From positions 1-64,000 of the forward strand of contig RSEE01000152.1 in the NCBI GenBank assembly GCA_003971905.1: a DNA stretch of 64,000 bases, read 5' to 3'. The notes beneath the pieces were generated by a model. It saw only the letters and a list, made by a program, of their open reading frames with translations. It searched no databases and was not told the DNA's origin. Of this stretch, positions 1-11,053 are shown in pieces. Both the position numbers and the translations under genes were made by a program. The DNA is from Moniliella sp. 'wahieum' (taxonomy: Eukaryota > Basidiomycota > Moniliellomycetes > Moniliellales > Moniliellaceae). Each line of letters opens with the position of its first letter. Position 1 is the first letter of the stretch.

Positions 1-104
1 CGGCACGGCGCGGAGAAGCAGGAGGTCAGCGAGCGAATGGGATGGAGGAGACACGCGACACGCACTGTCCAGGTCAAGGGGTAGCGTTGGGCACGAGCTT
101 GGGG

Positions 105-713
105 TCATCTGCAGCAGGGTGTCGTCATCGAGTCGTGCGAGAGCGCAGCTAACACCTGCTCGCGCCACCCCCGCGGCGTGCTCTGGTCAGGCCGGGTAGG
201 CAGGGACAGGCGTCGGCGTGGCGGGCGGTGTAGGTGCGGATGGTCCACCCTGCGGGCTGGGGGTCGTCGGTGGCGGAAGGGAAGGCGGGATGGGCGGCGG
301 CGCGAGGTGCGGGAGGACGAGGAGGAGGAAAGGGCAGTCGTGGATGCAGCAGGTAAAGGCGGTCTGGATGGGACCGACGTGGGCGGAAGGCTGGATGGGA
401 GGGCCCAGGTGGGGCGGGGATGCGTCGCGTGGCGCTTAGGCGGTGGCGTGGGTGCAGAGTTGCTCGTGGGGCGCGCTGCGGGGAGCTCCACCGCGTCCTC
501 CGACATGTCCTCCGGCGCATCCGCCCACGCGCCCGTCTCCCACGACGCGGCCCACTCGAGGTTCAACTCGGCAAAGCCGGCCAGATACGGGGGCGAAGAG
601 CGGAGAAAGGCAATCTTGTTAGCGGCAAACTGCTGCTGCACCACCCTTCCCACCGCCATCTCCCGCGTCGGGTACACCGTCCCATCCGAAGTCCACGTCC
701 ACGCCACCTCCAT
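105..713 (-). CDS. Unrecognised open frame, possible gene
   Basis: An open frame of about 200 codons on the minus strand starts at ATG 713. The N-terminal third, with the stretch AANKIAFLRSSPPYLAGFAE, reads like ordinary folded protein and is followed by an acidic piece (EDMSEDAVELP). The rest is a Pro/Ser/Arg-rich low-complexity tail. I do not recognise a family. Overlapping frames on both strands are also open because the sequence is GC-rich and biased, so openness alone is weak evidence. A frame change may hide the true C-terminus. The gene could run beyond what is seen here. Confidence 0.25.
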   Translation of the reverse strand: MEVAWTWTSDGTVYPTREMAVGRVVQQQFAANKIAFLRSSPPYLAGFAELNLEWAASWETGAWADAPEDMSEDAVELPAARPTSNSAPTPPPKRHATHPRPTWALPSSLPPTSVPSRPPLPAASTTALSSSSSSRTSRRRPSRLPFRHRRPPARRVDHPHLHRPPRRRLSLPTRPDQSTPRGWREQVLAALSHDSMTTPCCR

Positions 714-845
714 CCATCGCCGTCGCCGCCATCGCCATCGCCATCGCCAGGAACAACCGACGGCAGCGCACACGAGACCGCAACGAACGTCTTGCACGCA
801 CGCATCACGTGACGTGTGATCCGGCGGTCGCGTGTCACATGTCAT

Positions 846-1397
846 ATGTCAGAGACTGGGGTCCGTGCGCCATGGCCAAAATACTGGCAGTAAGCGCTAA
901 GCAGCAACAGAGCAAGCCCCAACTGACTCTCCTGACCTACCGCTGTCTGCACCCACACCGGTCCCACCACCTCGTACGCTTCCTGGGTTTCCCCGTCGCA
1001 GGGAGGGTCGAATAGCGTGGCATATCCGACCTGGTTTCCATCGCTGATGAAGGAGAGATTTTGCTTTCATTAATTAATCCAAGGGTTGATTAATGGGGTG
1101 AGTCTTCCCTCGTCCCTAGACGAGTATAACTGTAACCTCATTGACAGGGCTCAAGCGCTCAAGCGCTCAAGGCTAGGGCAAAGAAACGCTGCGCCTAAAC
1201 CGACCGGTTCATCTGGCGTCATAGTAGACTATACTCGCGTCGTGGTGCAATGGCGGTGGTTGTACGACGTGAGACTTAGTGTGGGGTGTCAAGAACCTCT
1301 GAGCGGCGGTGCTCCAGTCTCAGTGGAGCGCATACGTGGAGCGCAGAGACGCGGCAAAGGGAGCGAACGTCGGACCTGGGATGCTTGATCCAGGGCA
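846..1397. other. Intergenic stretch, no gene seen
   Basis: This stretch lies between the possible first gene and the conserved block upstream of the first ubiquitin-like gene. It has an AT-rich patch with TTAATTAA and TGATTAATGG around 1,068-1,098 and a short repeat of CTCAAGCG near 1,150. No frame here looks like protein. Confidence 0.4.
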
Positions 1398-1661
1398 ACA
1401 GCAGCCGGCTGTTGCGGAGCGCATGCGCAGCGTGCGACACTGGTCACGCGCGCACTACCGCAGGGGGGGCAGTGTTACCTTCGGGACGTGGTTTTGGCTG
1501 TCGACCACGAAGAGCTAATTACTAGGTGGCACATACAAGTCAGCTAGTAACATACACCCAGTAATGCATCCGCTGTGCACCCTCATCACCAGTCACTAGT
1601 CACTCTCGCCTTTCTTCGTTCGGTCTCCCCACCACCACCTGTTTCCTCCCTGGACCGCAGC
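1398..1661 (+). promoter_or_regulatory. Conserved block upstream of ubiquitin-like gene copy 1
   Basis: This block aligns over most of its length with the reverse complement of 22102-22345, upstream of copy 2. Shared pieces include GGAGCGCATGCGCAGCGTGC (copy 2 differs by one base), a run of G followed by CAGTGTT, GGTTTTGGC then GTCGACCACGA, and CGCCTTTCTTCGTTCG close to the ATG. The core GCGCATGCGC is a palindrome. The similarity shows that the duplication took the 5' flank with the gene. Whether this is promoter, 5' UTR or an unrecognised upstream exon cannot be decided from sequence. Confidence 0.55.
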
Positions 1662-2936
1662 ATGTATCTCCAACTCGGCACGGGATCCGTTCGGGCTACG
1701 TCGGCGTGCACGTCGATCCGCGCACCGATACCACTGCCGACCTCAAGGCCAAGATCCGCGCAACGACCGCATTGCCGCTGGACCAGCAGCACTTGATTCT
1801 CACTGGCCACGCGTACCTGGACGACGCGCGGAGGCTTGCCGAGTACGGCATTGACGAGCCGGTGTACCACGGAGCCAAGTTCCGTCTGGGGGCGGGTGGA
1901 ACTGGTGGTTCGCACGGTGGACCGAACGACGGTCCATGTGCAGCTCGATTCGGAAGATTCTGTGGCTCGGTTCAAGGCTGCGATCGAGAAAGAGGTGGGG
2001 ACGCCCGTTGGGCAGCAGCGGCTTTGGTGCGATCTCACTGACGAAATGCTCGAGGACGATACAGGGTTCTGTCGCAGTACAAAGTATCTGAATGGCTGGG
2101 GAAGAACACGTTTTCCCTGCTGGACAAGATGACCATTTTGGTCAGGACGCCATATCGGGTCCAACCTTGCGGATCGAGACGGACTCGGAAGATAGATACG
2201 AGCACGTTGATGGCCAAAAGCCACGCGCTGCATGGCACGCCTCCCCCAGAACAGATTCTGATTTTGGATCGGATCCGTGGGCCCGTTTTCGATTCGCGAC
2301 GGATCCGACCGGACCACCGGCCGCTGCGCAGGCACGGCTTCGCCGACTCCATTTTGCACTTGATGTCGCGGCGACAGGATAGGATGCGCCTGTGCCTCTG
2401 TGGTCTCCCGTTGTGGAGGCCTGGTCGACGGAACAAAGCGGTCATGCGCTTGTTTGTCCTTACGTTCACCCACAAACTTCTCATGCTCGACGTCTGTCCC
2501 GCCGATACTGTCCTCAGCCTCAAAGCGCGCATCCAGGAGGAAGAGGGTACGCTGATCCAGCAGCAGCTCCTGTGGTTCCCCTGGGCACCCATGGCCCACT
2601 TATCAATGAGCGGCGCTTGACAGAGTATGAGGACATGGAGAACGAGTCGATTTGCACTTGGTGCCACTTGCACCTGCGCAGGAAAAAAGCATGCGCGTCC
2701 TAGTGCATCATGTGGTTGGTTTGACGTAAGTGTTTGACGTGCAGTCCGACGACACGGAGCTTGAGGTTCAGCTCCTCGTGGAAGCCAAGTGTGGCGTCCC
2801 CCGGTACCAGCAGGGTAGCCACTTGATTTTTCGTGGTAAGCGGCTGGAAGAGGGCAAGAGCCTATGGGACCAGCACGTTCGCAACGGATCCAGGCTGTAC
2901 ATGCTGATTCGCATGATCGGTGCCGCAGATCCTTAT
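1662..2936 (+). CDS. Penta-ubiquitin-like domain protein, copy 1
   Basis: Five diverged ubiquitin-like units can be read in series. Unit 1 starts at ATG 1662 (MYLQLGTGS) and contains TTADLKAKIRATTALPLDQQ and LAEYGID. Unit 2 contains VELVVRTV and SVARFKAAIEKEVGTPVGQQ. Unit 3 has a PPEQILILDRI-like core. Unit 4 has MRLFVLTFTHKLLMLDV and SLKARIQEEEGTLIQQQ. Unit 5 has QGSHLIFRGKRLEEGKSLWD and YMLIRMIGAADPY. The beta-grasp layout (two strands, helix with K-A-K-I, then xxQQ-L-I) is clearly ubiquitin-like, but lysines matching K48 are not conserved. Single-base frame changes interrupt the reading, and copy 2 supplies the missing frame at several of them. The last frame stays open to 3239 past the point where copy 2 stops, through T-rich sequence that looks non-coding. 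No known family with this five-unit layout comes to mind. Confidence 0.7.
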
Positions 2937-2939
2937 TGG

Positions 2940-3571
2940 CCCGGGGGGTGCGTCAGTAGTAGTGCCTTGGCCTTGGTCGCCTTCTTCCCTTTTGGTTGTT
3001 TTTGTTTTTGTTTTTGTACTTGTACTTTTGTCTATCGATCCTATCATCATCCTCCCCCCCTCCCCCCGGATTGCATTGTACTCTACTTGTGCCTGCCACA
3101 ATCCCGCTCGCGCCGACCACTTCAATGCAGGCAGGCAGTCCCCGCTGGCACTTTGAGTCGCGGATTGTATCTTGATCCTACCTCGAGACTTTTATGGGCT
3201 TGGTCGTGGGCGCCCGTGAGGCATCAGGCCAGAGTTTGAGCTTGCAGATCTCGCAGCGATCATACATTTCCACCCCTCGCTCTTGGTCGTGTTCACCATG
3301 AACAGCGAGGGTGAGGGTGAGGAACAAGGAGGGCAGATGGCCCATGGGAGTCTGCAGTGGGTGTTGTGTTCTTGGTTGGAAAATTAAATCAACAATCCAC
3401 GGACTGCCTGGGACGCCCGAGCGGAATTTCAAAAAACTGTTTCCGCCGCGCCGTGCGCCCATTTCCCGTTTAACGTTCAACCTCAACCACGCACAGCAAG
3501 GCGTAGCGGATGGCAACTTTTTTTGTCGTTGCCTGCGTGGCGACTGGTGGTGGTCTCGTTTGTGCCTCCAA
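2940..3571. other. Intergenic stretch with T-rich and C-rich tracts
   Basis: This spacer between the first ubiquitin-like gene and POP5 has a TTTTTG-rich tract around 2,995-3,025, a poly-C tract near 3,053-3,067 and GC-rich upstream sequence of POP5. No convincing gene is seen. The tracts could belong to the 3' UTR of the upstream gene. Confidence 0.4.
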
Positions 3572-4574
3572 ATGGTTCGCTTCAAGGTACGTTGGCAGTC
3601 CTCAACCCAACGCGCGGTTCTGCTTACACCCTTTTCCTTGTTGTTGTTGCTGTTGCTGTGTTGTTGTGTGTTGTTGTTGTGTTGTTCTTGGTTCGTTCGT
3701 CTTCGCGTGGTCTGGGATGGTGGTGGTGAGCAGAACCGGTGGCTACTGTTATCCCTCAGTGCGTTACCGACCGGGTCGGACCCGAGCCTGGCATCGTACT
3801 TACGCGCGCGGAGCATGTACCTGCAAGTGTGACAGCGCAAACTATCCAGCAAACCATTCGCGCCGCACTGGAAACGTACTTTGGCGATGGGGGTGCCGGC
3901 TTGGCCGCGGGCAACGTCGCGATTCGCTATTACAACCCACGTACCGGTACCGTCTTGGTCCGTTGTGCAAGGGACCAGGCACGTTGCGTCTGGGCGGCTG
4001 TACGATGGTCTCCCACGTCGACCGGGTACGATGTAGGATCGTGTGCAAGCACTTGGCTGGTACGTGCTTGCTTCGTTTTGTCTCTGTCTCTGTCTTCGTT
4101 TTGTTTTGTCTTTGCTGTCTCCTTGACTGCTGGGGCCAGCTAGCATTGGCGTTGGGCAGTTGGGCAGCTGGTTGCGGTAGTATACGGCTGTGTATGTACT
4201 GACTGGATCTGGATCGTATTGTCTTTTATCTTTTGGCCTTTGTCTGTTGTTTTGGCTTATGGATTTTTGGGGCGACGTACACGACAACAGGAACGATCAA
4301 GAAGGCGCAGCTACATGCGATGGACCAGGAGCGAAGGCAAATTTACCGTCTGCGGCGTCTGGAGCGGGCGAAGGAACACGCGCACGCGCGCCGCCGTGCC
4401 CAGGCGCTCGACACGCTGTTTGCCGCAGAAGGGGCTGGGGGAAAGAAGGGTGCTGGGACCGGGGGCAGGGGCACGGGCGCCGGGGCGCTGGAGGAGGATC
4501 CAACGGTGGTGGAGCAGATTGCGCAGACTCAGCGCCACCTCCTCGCCTTGGCGCCTGAGGGGCGTGAACGTTGA
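3572..4574 (+). CDS. POP5: RNase P/MRP protein subunit Pop5
   Basis: Pop5 is a small subunit shared by RNase P (5' maturation of tRNA) and RNase MRP (rRNA processing), acting in the nucleus and nucleolus. Exon 1 (3572-3586) gives MVRFK, the family's usual start. An intron with a GTACGT donor and CAG acceptor runs 3587-3733, then NRWLLLSLS follows. Exon 2 carries the Rpp14/Pop5 core: ALETYFGDGGAGLA, AIRYYNPRTGTVLVRC, CVWAAV and CRIVCKHLAG. A second intron (4060-4290, GTACGT...CAG) leads to exon 3, GTIKKAQLHAMD, which is the conserved C-terminal signature, followed by an Arg/Gly-rich tail and stop 4574. One single-base frame change lies early in exon 2 and another between WAAV and CRIV. Identification is firm from the ordered motifs and typical length. 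Confidence 0.9.
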
Positions 4575-4737
4575 ACGAACACCAATCGATATCCACTCGG
4601 GGCAGCAGCCCATCGCATCTTGTCAAGCATAAGTACGCCTTCCTGTGCAAAGGGGGGCCGGTGCAGACAAGCCAACCACACACGTGCACGTGACGGCCGT
4701 TGCACCGGCGCCTACCTCCCCAGCTTGCCCTGGCGGA

Positions 4738-6980
4738 ATGGGGCGCCTGGGCGGAATAGCGGAATCCGGAGTGGTGCCCCGTTGTTGCACTGGCCAACCC
4801 CCGTCTGCCCCACCACCACCACCACCACCACCATTCATGCCACCGCCACCGCCACCGCCACCGTCCTCGGATGGCTGGACGTGGGAGGCGCACCGATGCG
4901 CATCTACTGGTGTCGAGTACCAGCTGGGCCAAACCACCATTCTCCGGCCCAACTTTGCGCCCACCGCCACGGCCCCTGGCGCGTCCCCTGATGCGCCCTT
5001 ACCTTCTTCCCTCCCGCTCCCTCCCAGCCGCATCCACCACCGCGCCATCCGTCTAGGCGACTGGCTGGTGACCACTTCCCGCGGTCCTATTGGGAGTGCG
5101 CGTGAACTTGCGACGCTCGAGACGCGCGTTGGCATCACGTTGCCTGAAATGGTCTTCCCGCACAACCGACTTGTGCTCCTCCACCTCCCCTCCCGTCGTA
5201 CTTACACATTTGATCCTGAACATGCCTTAGCGTCTGTCCGTGGTGCCCACCGTCCACCCCCCCCCCCGCCTCGCTCAACCCCTCGGCTCCTACCGACGCA
5301 CTACTCAAGGTGTCCCATGCTTCGGCTTGGGGACAGGCTCGGTACGTCCCCCCGCTCTTGCCTCATCCCCTCGTTGGTCCTGTCTACCTGTCTGCATGCC
5401 TACCTGCCTGCGGGACCTAACGTCCTGTCTTCCTATGTGTGCCTGCTCCTGCCGTTACTACTGCTGGTGGTACTGCTACTACGCGGTGGTACTGCTACTC
5501 CCAGTGCGGCCGGGCGATGGTGAAGAAATTCGATTGGACGTATTCGACGCTGTGGCCTGGCGGGGTGGGTAGCGCATCGGCGGACTGGGACGTGAGCGAG
5601 ACGGATCCGCTTTTGCGCCTGGGGACTTGGATCCGAACTGTGGGTTTACACGTGCGACGGAGCGTACGGACCGGATCCCCGTGGAACAGTTGGGCGCAGG
5701 ATCGGAACCGATCTTATTCTTTGATCAGCTCATCTTGTTTGAAGATGAGCTGCATGATAATGGTTCTAGCGTCGTGGATGTTAAGGTGGTACGTTGCGGA
5801 TCGGTCGTGTTGGGATGGGAATGGGAATGGGGGGTGGGGTGGTGGTGTGACCCAACGAGGTGGAGCAAAATGCGGTTCGGGTTGGAGCCATGCGCAGATG
5901 GACGGAGATACTGACGACGAAGGGATACTCTGACGTGGGGGTGTTGTTTGGATTTGGTTCGGATCGGTTTGGTTCGGATCGGATTGGATCGGTTTGGTGT
6001 CCTTTCATTGACGGCGTGGCACGGGAAGCGAGTGATGCCCTCGGCCATCTTGGTGTTACAACGATTCTTTCTGCGCGTGGACCAAGTCACGTTCCGCGTC
6101 CTGGACACACGCTTGTTTGTCCCTTTTGTCCAGGGCGCCTTGCGCGTCTTGCGCTCCCACCCGCCTCCCCATCCTGACTCGTCGCAGCACGACGGCCAGC
6201 AAGCCCCGCGCCGCGCCAAGGTGATTCGGGACGTGCAGGGGTCCCAGTGGTCTTATGACGGCGTGAAACGTGTACGTACCCCACCTCTTCCCTCTTCCCT
6301 CTTGCCTGTGACGACACAGAGCCCCGAGGGGTAGAACAGTACCTGACCCTACCTTTCGAATTGGAATGATGGGATGGATGCGGATGTACTTCGTACCTCC
6401 CTACTCTACGCTACTCTACTCCCTCCCTTTCCCTTCCCCTTTGCGTTTGATTTTGTCTTTGTCTTGTGACTTGTGCCTTGTGCCTCGTAGCTCCTCCCGC
6501 CGTACAAGCCCAATGACCTCACGCTCTCGGACTCCAACTGGGTCGCCGAACGTATTCGCCATCGTACTGAACCCCCTCTCTGGCGCTGCACCTCCTTCCA
6601 TGGCGCCTTCCATGGCGCCTTCCATGGCCCCTTATATGACTGCTTCCATGGCAGGTGCACCGCTGGGTCGCACTCCGGGCCTAGGTGCCAGACCTGGATC
6701 CGGACGGGGGGTCGGCACAGGGGGAGTGGTAAGTTCAGGACCGTTAGCTGCGACCCGGACTCCCTGGGCTTCCCGACCTACCCTCTCCTCGTCCTCGTTC
6801 CCTTTGGCTATGGCTTCCCCTTCCACTCCGACTTCCACTTCCACTCTGACGTCGAGTTCGATGTCGGCTACCACGCCGGGGACGGCTATCCCCCAAAGGG
6901 AGCCGGAGCGGGAGTCGGAACGCGAGACGTTGCCGGCATGGGAGGGCCAAGGGGCTGTGACCGAGGTGGGGTGGCTGTGA
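4738..6980 (+). CDS. TIP41: TIP41-like protein, TOR/PP2A pathway regulator
   Basis: TIP41 binds TAP42/PP2A phosphatase complexes and modulates TOR signalling in the cytoplasm. A proline-rich N-terminus (two runs of eight or more Pro) precedes the TIP41 domain. The domain shows LPEMVFPHNRLVLLH, KKFDWTYSTLWPGG, EPILFFDQLILFEDELHDNG, then VMPSAILVLQRFFLRVDQV and VLDTRLFVPF, and finally LPPYKPNDLTLSDSNWVAER, which closes the domain in this family. Introns are 5342-5504, 5789-6028 and 6272-6490, all with GTACGT donors. A Ser/Thr-rich tail with SMAP repeats runs to the stop at 6980; that tail needs one frame change after the domain. Start ATG 4738 is in frame with the Pro runs; an earlier GTG at 4645 is not a likely eukaryotic start. 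The gene begins 163 bases after POP5. Confidence 0.9.
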
Positions 6981-7644
6981 CATGTGACTTGTCACACAAT
7001 GCCCCATGTTCCATGTCACACAAACACAATGTCACATGTCACATCCCTCACTTCGGCTCGGCTACTCCTGTTCTCCAGCCCCCCTTGCCCCTCCCCGCGG
7101 CCATCGAATCGAATCGAATGGAATGGATGCATTGGAGTGCATTCTACTCCATTCCTACCATAATGCATCCGCTCTGCTTTCTGCTCCTGCTGCGTCGCGT
7201 GCGTCCTCGGGTACCATCATGCATCGGTACATCAGTACATCAGTCCCCAGCCATGTCCTCTGCTGCGCTTCGTGCGCTCGGGCCAAGGGGGGCGGGAGGT
7301 GGCGCATGGGCCAGGCACACGCCGGTCTAGCTCTAACGTACGTCTACCACAGACGTCTGTCTGGTCTACGCTCCGTCGTAGAACGCACAAGACAGAAGAC
7401 AGAAACGCACAAGGCAGAACGTAGAACACAGACCCCATTCGTACCGCACCAAAACAAGTAAAAACACAACCAACCACCACAAACCAACTACCACAACCAC
7501 CACAACCAACCACCACAACCACCGCAACCAAACAAACAAATGTACACATCGTTGCGCATCTCTACATTGCCATCTTGCCTTTTCTTATCTTCTCACCCTC
7601 GCCCTCACCCTCACCTTCGCCCTGACCGGTACCAAGGCAAGCCT
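6981..7644. other. Convergent intergenic region, TIP41 and kinesin 3' ends
   Basis: The spacer holds short repeats only: CATGTCACA-type repeats near 6,975-7,040, ATCGAATCGAATCG near 7,102, GTACATCA repeats near 7,228 and an ACAACCACC-rich tract at about 7,465-7,530. No coding sequence is supported. The genes on either side converge, so this holds both 3' ends. Confidence 0.4.
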
Positions 7645-9989
7645 TCACGCGGCATCCCCACCGCGCACAACGCGCCTCGCTGGCCCGACATGCGTCGCAT
7701 TGACCTTAGCTGCGAACCGGAGAGAGCAGAGCGACTCGGCCTGGTGCGCGAGCATCGGCGACAAGGCCAACAACATCAACGTCTTGCTGTTCCCGCCCAA
7801 CGAATTTTCAGTAACCACGTCAGCGTCGAGTTGCGGTAGGGAATGTGCGGTGCGGCCGACTTGGTACTCGGGTTGGAGCTGGGGTTGGAGGAAGTGGGGT
7901 TGGAGGAGGATGGAGCGCGGTGCTGGGCGGTAGACAGGGCGGCAATCACATCAGCCAAAGCTGAGAGGGACTTATAATGCTCTGAGCTTCGCGGAGGCGT
8001 TGAGGGTGGGCAGCGGAGCCTGAGTTGCTGAGCCGTTCCGAGCCAGCAAGGTCGACGAGAGGTGGAGGGTAGCGTCTGTACGTTCGCCCGTGTGCGGGTT
8101 GGAGCCCTGTACGCGCAGGGCAAAGACCGAGTGGGAGCGGGAGGAACGTTCGTTCATCAATGTGGCAGCTACTTGTCGTCGAGCCTTGGCCCGGTCCAGT
8201 AGCGCAAACACTTCCCTTGGCGAGGCGAGCGGGACAGTCACTGTGCCTGTGACGGTGGTGCGACCCGTAACTGGATCGTGTTTGATTTCGTGCTTGGTCT
8301 GGTCCAGCGCTTGCGAACCTAACAGATCATTGATCGTGTCGAGGTAAATCTCTAACATTTGCCCTTCAAACTCGTACGTCCACCCTACCGAACGTAACTG
8401 CTGCGCCAACTTCCAGAGCAAATGCAGCGCGCGGAATCATGCCTGCGTCCGGATGCGCCTCGGCTTCGGCGTCGGGTAGACATCCATCCAGCTCCCCCGC
8501 CTCCCCACTCGCACCAGAACTTGGTCCTGCGGCAGAGGCAGAGCCAGCAGCGGCACCGGTGGGGTGGTAGTACTCGGGAGGACCTTCGAGGGTATGTGTC
8601 TTTCCCGAACCCGTTTGGCCATAGGCAAAGATGGAGACATTGAATCCGTCCAAGACGCTCTGGACCAAGTTAGCAATTTCGGCAAACACTTCCGTTTGCG
8701 GCGCGGTGGGACCAAAGACGCGGTCGAGGGTAAACGTATGCCGCTGAACCGTACTGCTTCCCATGGCATTCTCACCCGCAGCAACGACTTGGAGTTGATT
8801 AGCTTCGCGTCCACCTGGGTATCGGAAATCAGCCAACGTCGCCTCCACGCCCGCATGGCCCGCTTGCACCCGATCGTTCCGTACCGCCGGCCGGACACGT
8901 GCAAACACTCGAATGTTCCCGCGCAATTCTTGGATTTGGTTGTGGAGTTTCCGACGTAACGTCTCGGCCTGTCGCAGCTCCGTGACCAGGTACGCGTTTT
9001 CCCGCTTCAACCCGTCCTCATCGGCGTTGGCCAGGCGCAACTGCACACGCATCTCTTCCACTTGCCTTGTTAGGTGCGCAAGTTGCGATTCTAACTGCGC
9101 CTGCGTCGCTGCCCACTCCGTTCGATCCCGCGTCGCTTTCCCTTGCGCCGTGCGAAGCGAACTCAGTTCCTCCTCGGCTAAGTGAAGGTTGTGCTCCAGC
9201 GTACGGATGCGCGCGTGGAGCGGTTCTTCCACCCTAGCCAGGTGCGCTTGGTGCGCTTGCTCCAGAGCAGCCGTTTCTTGTTCGTGTTGCCGTTTCAACG
9301 CTTCGAGCTGCACGCGCACACACGACCATGTCAGCTTCGTTCTCAACAACAACAAGCACCACAACAAGCACATTCACCACACCAAGACCAAACGGGGGGG
9401 AACGGTACGTACCTCAGCATCGAGCTGTTTCTGAGCGCGTTCACGCTCAGCAGCCAGAGTGACACTCGTACGGTAACTATGGAGCTCAGCTTGAAGCAAA
9501 GCCAACTGATCTTGCACTTGAGTCCTACGCGTTTGCTCCGTAGCCAAACGCGATCGCAGTTCCTGTTGGTCCGCGTCACAGCTACCATGGTGCTGTAGCA
9601 ACCAGGCTAGCTGCTCCGATGCTGGTCCTGACCCTGACCCTGAGGAAGTGCCTGACCAGAGCAGAGCCTGACCCCGAGCCGGAGCCGGAGCCAGACGCGG
9701 CGAGTGGGTCTGTGGGTGGATGTCCAGCCGAGGCGGAGCGGCGCAGACGTGCGCCAACTGCTCCGGCCGTAGCAGCAGTAGCTAGAGCAGAAGGGAGCAT
9801 GTGCGGGCGGACGACGCCGCGTAATCCCGTGCTCTTTGTGCTGGCGGCAGTGGGGAATCCAGCGGGGTGGGACGGGAGACGGTTGATGCGTTCGGGTGCG
9901 GTGGTGAGGGGAGCGCGTTTGGCGCTGCGCGCGCCGCGTGGCGCGCTGCGCGAGGTGGAGGAGCGTGTGCGCGTCGAGGCCTTGCGCAT
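7645..9989 (-). CDS. KAR3: Kinesin-14 (C-terminal motor, Kar3-like)
   Basis: This is a minus-end-directed spindle/microtubule motor. The N-terminus (from ATG 9989) is basic and Ser/Thr/Gly-rich, fitting a microtubule-binding tail. A long coiled coil with many Gln, Glu and Leu follows, interrupted by an intron at 9308-9412 (GTACGT donor, GCAG acceptor). The neck QIQELRGNIRVFARVRP directly before the motor is diagnostic of kinesin-14. The motor shows the P-loop AYGQTGSGKTHT (about 8,589-8,625), switch I NERSSRSHSVF, switch II DLAGSERL, and NSLGGNSKTLM near the end, then SLRFAAKVNA and stop. Frame changes fall near 8,433, 7,975 and 7,808, each inside an otherwise invariant motif, which argues for sequence error over decay. 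A Ser/Gly-rich insert lies between the P-loop and the GMIPRA motif. Confidence 0.92.
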
Positions 9990-10567
9990 GGCGTGGGTGG
10001 TGGGAAGGGGGGGGGGGGAGAGAAGTAGAGCGCAGTGGGGGGTGCAGAGGACAGTGGGAATGGAAGTGGCGATGGAGAGGATAGTGGCAGTGGAGGTGGC
10101 GGTGAAGAGGGCGAACCATAGAAATCGATTCCCCCGCAAAGGATGGGTGTTTGGTTGTGTTTGGACGCCCCGACGCGTCCGCCGCCTTGCCTTACGTCAC
10201 GTGAGCCATGGGGTCATCGGTGATGGTCACCCACTCGTCCCCACCACACTCACTTAACCACTAACCCTCCTCTCCACCATCCCCAATCTACTCTCCACCA
10301 TCCCCACTCCACTCCCCACCATCCCACTCCACTCCCCACCATCCCCACTCCCCTCTCCACCATCCCCAACCTACTCTCCACCATCCCCACTCCCCTCTCC
10401 ACCATCCCCAACCTACTCTCCACCATCCCCACTCCCCAATCCACAGTACTTGACAGCGTGCATTCCGCCGCGCCATCTCACCACAGGGCCGTCTCCACAG
10501 ATCCGCCAGCGCTGCCTCCGCGCCGCCTAATAGTACCGTCCCTGGAGGGGCAAGGTGCGCGCCTCGG
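9990..10567. repeat. Intergenic region with CCACCATCCCCA minisatellite
   Basis: Between the kinesin 5' end and the SRC1-like 3' end, positions about 10,255-10,440 are an imperfect tandem array of CTCCACCATCCCCA units alternating with ACTCCCCT and ACCTACT. The complementary strand is G-rich (TGGGGATGG). The array keeps all frames open, which makes spurious frames. No gene is supported in the remainder. Confidence 0.75.
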
Positions 10568-11022
10568 TCATCTCGGGCCCAACGGGGGCGGCAGTGGGAG
10601 CGGCTGCAGTACCCTGCTCGCCTCTACTGCCGATACGCCCGTACGATCAGCGTCCCCCTCTGCCTCCCACTCTGCAGCCACGTCTGGGCGGAACATCTGA
10701 CTGGCCTCTGCCGACGTGCCTGTCTCCTCGGGTCCGAACGAGACACGCGAGGACGTCCCCGTGTGCGTGGGTATAGGCGTGGGTATGGGGGGACCGGTAG
10801 GGATAGAGGTCGAGGGGTTAGTGGTGAGGTTAGTGGTGCTGGGCAAAGGACCGATCCATTCCCATGCCTTGACCCAGTCGCCAGCATGCTTGACTTGCCG
10901 TGTGCGCACGTTCGTGTTGGCTTGGACGATGGAGCTGACTTGTGCCCAGAGACGGTGGCGGTGCCCCAAGCGCGGTTCGTGTGCTAACACTGCGTCGCGC
11001 AGTTGCGCACTGGCGAGCCACG

Positions 11023-11053
<31 letters not shown>

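Noticed and set aside
2937-3239. C-terminal extension of ubiquitin-like copy 1 beyond ADPY
   Set aside because: Copy 2 stops at the matching place and the extension runs through T-rich and C-rich tracts, so a lost or mis-called stop is more likely than a real 100-residue tail.
10250-10476. Minus-strand frames rich in Gly-Trp-Gly-Trp across the CCACCATCCCCA array
   Set aside because: They exist only because of the repeat periodicity and have no start context or homology.
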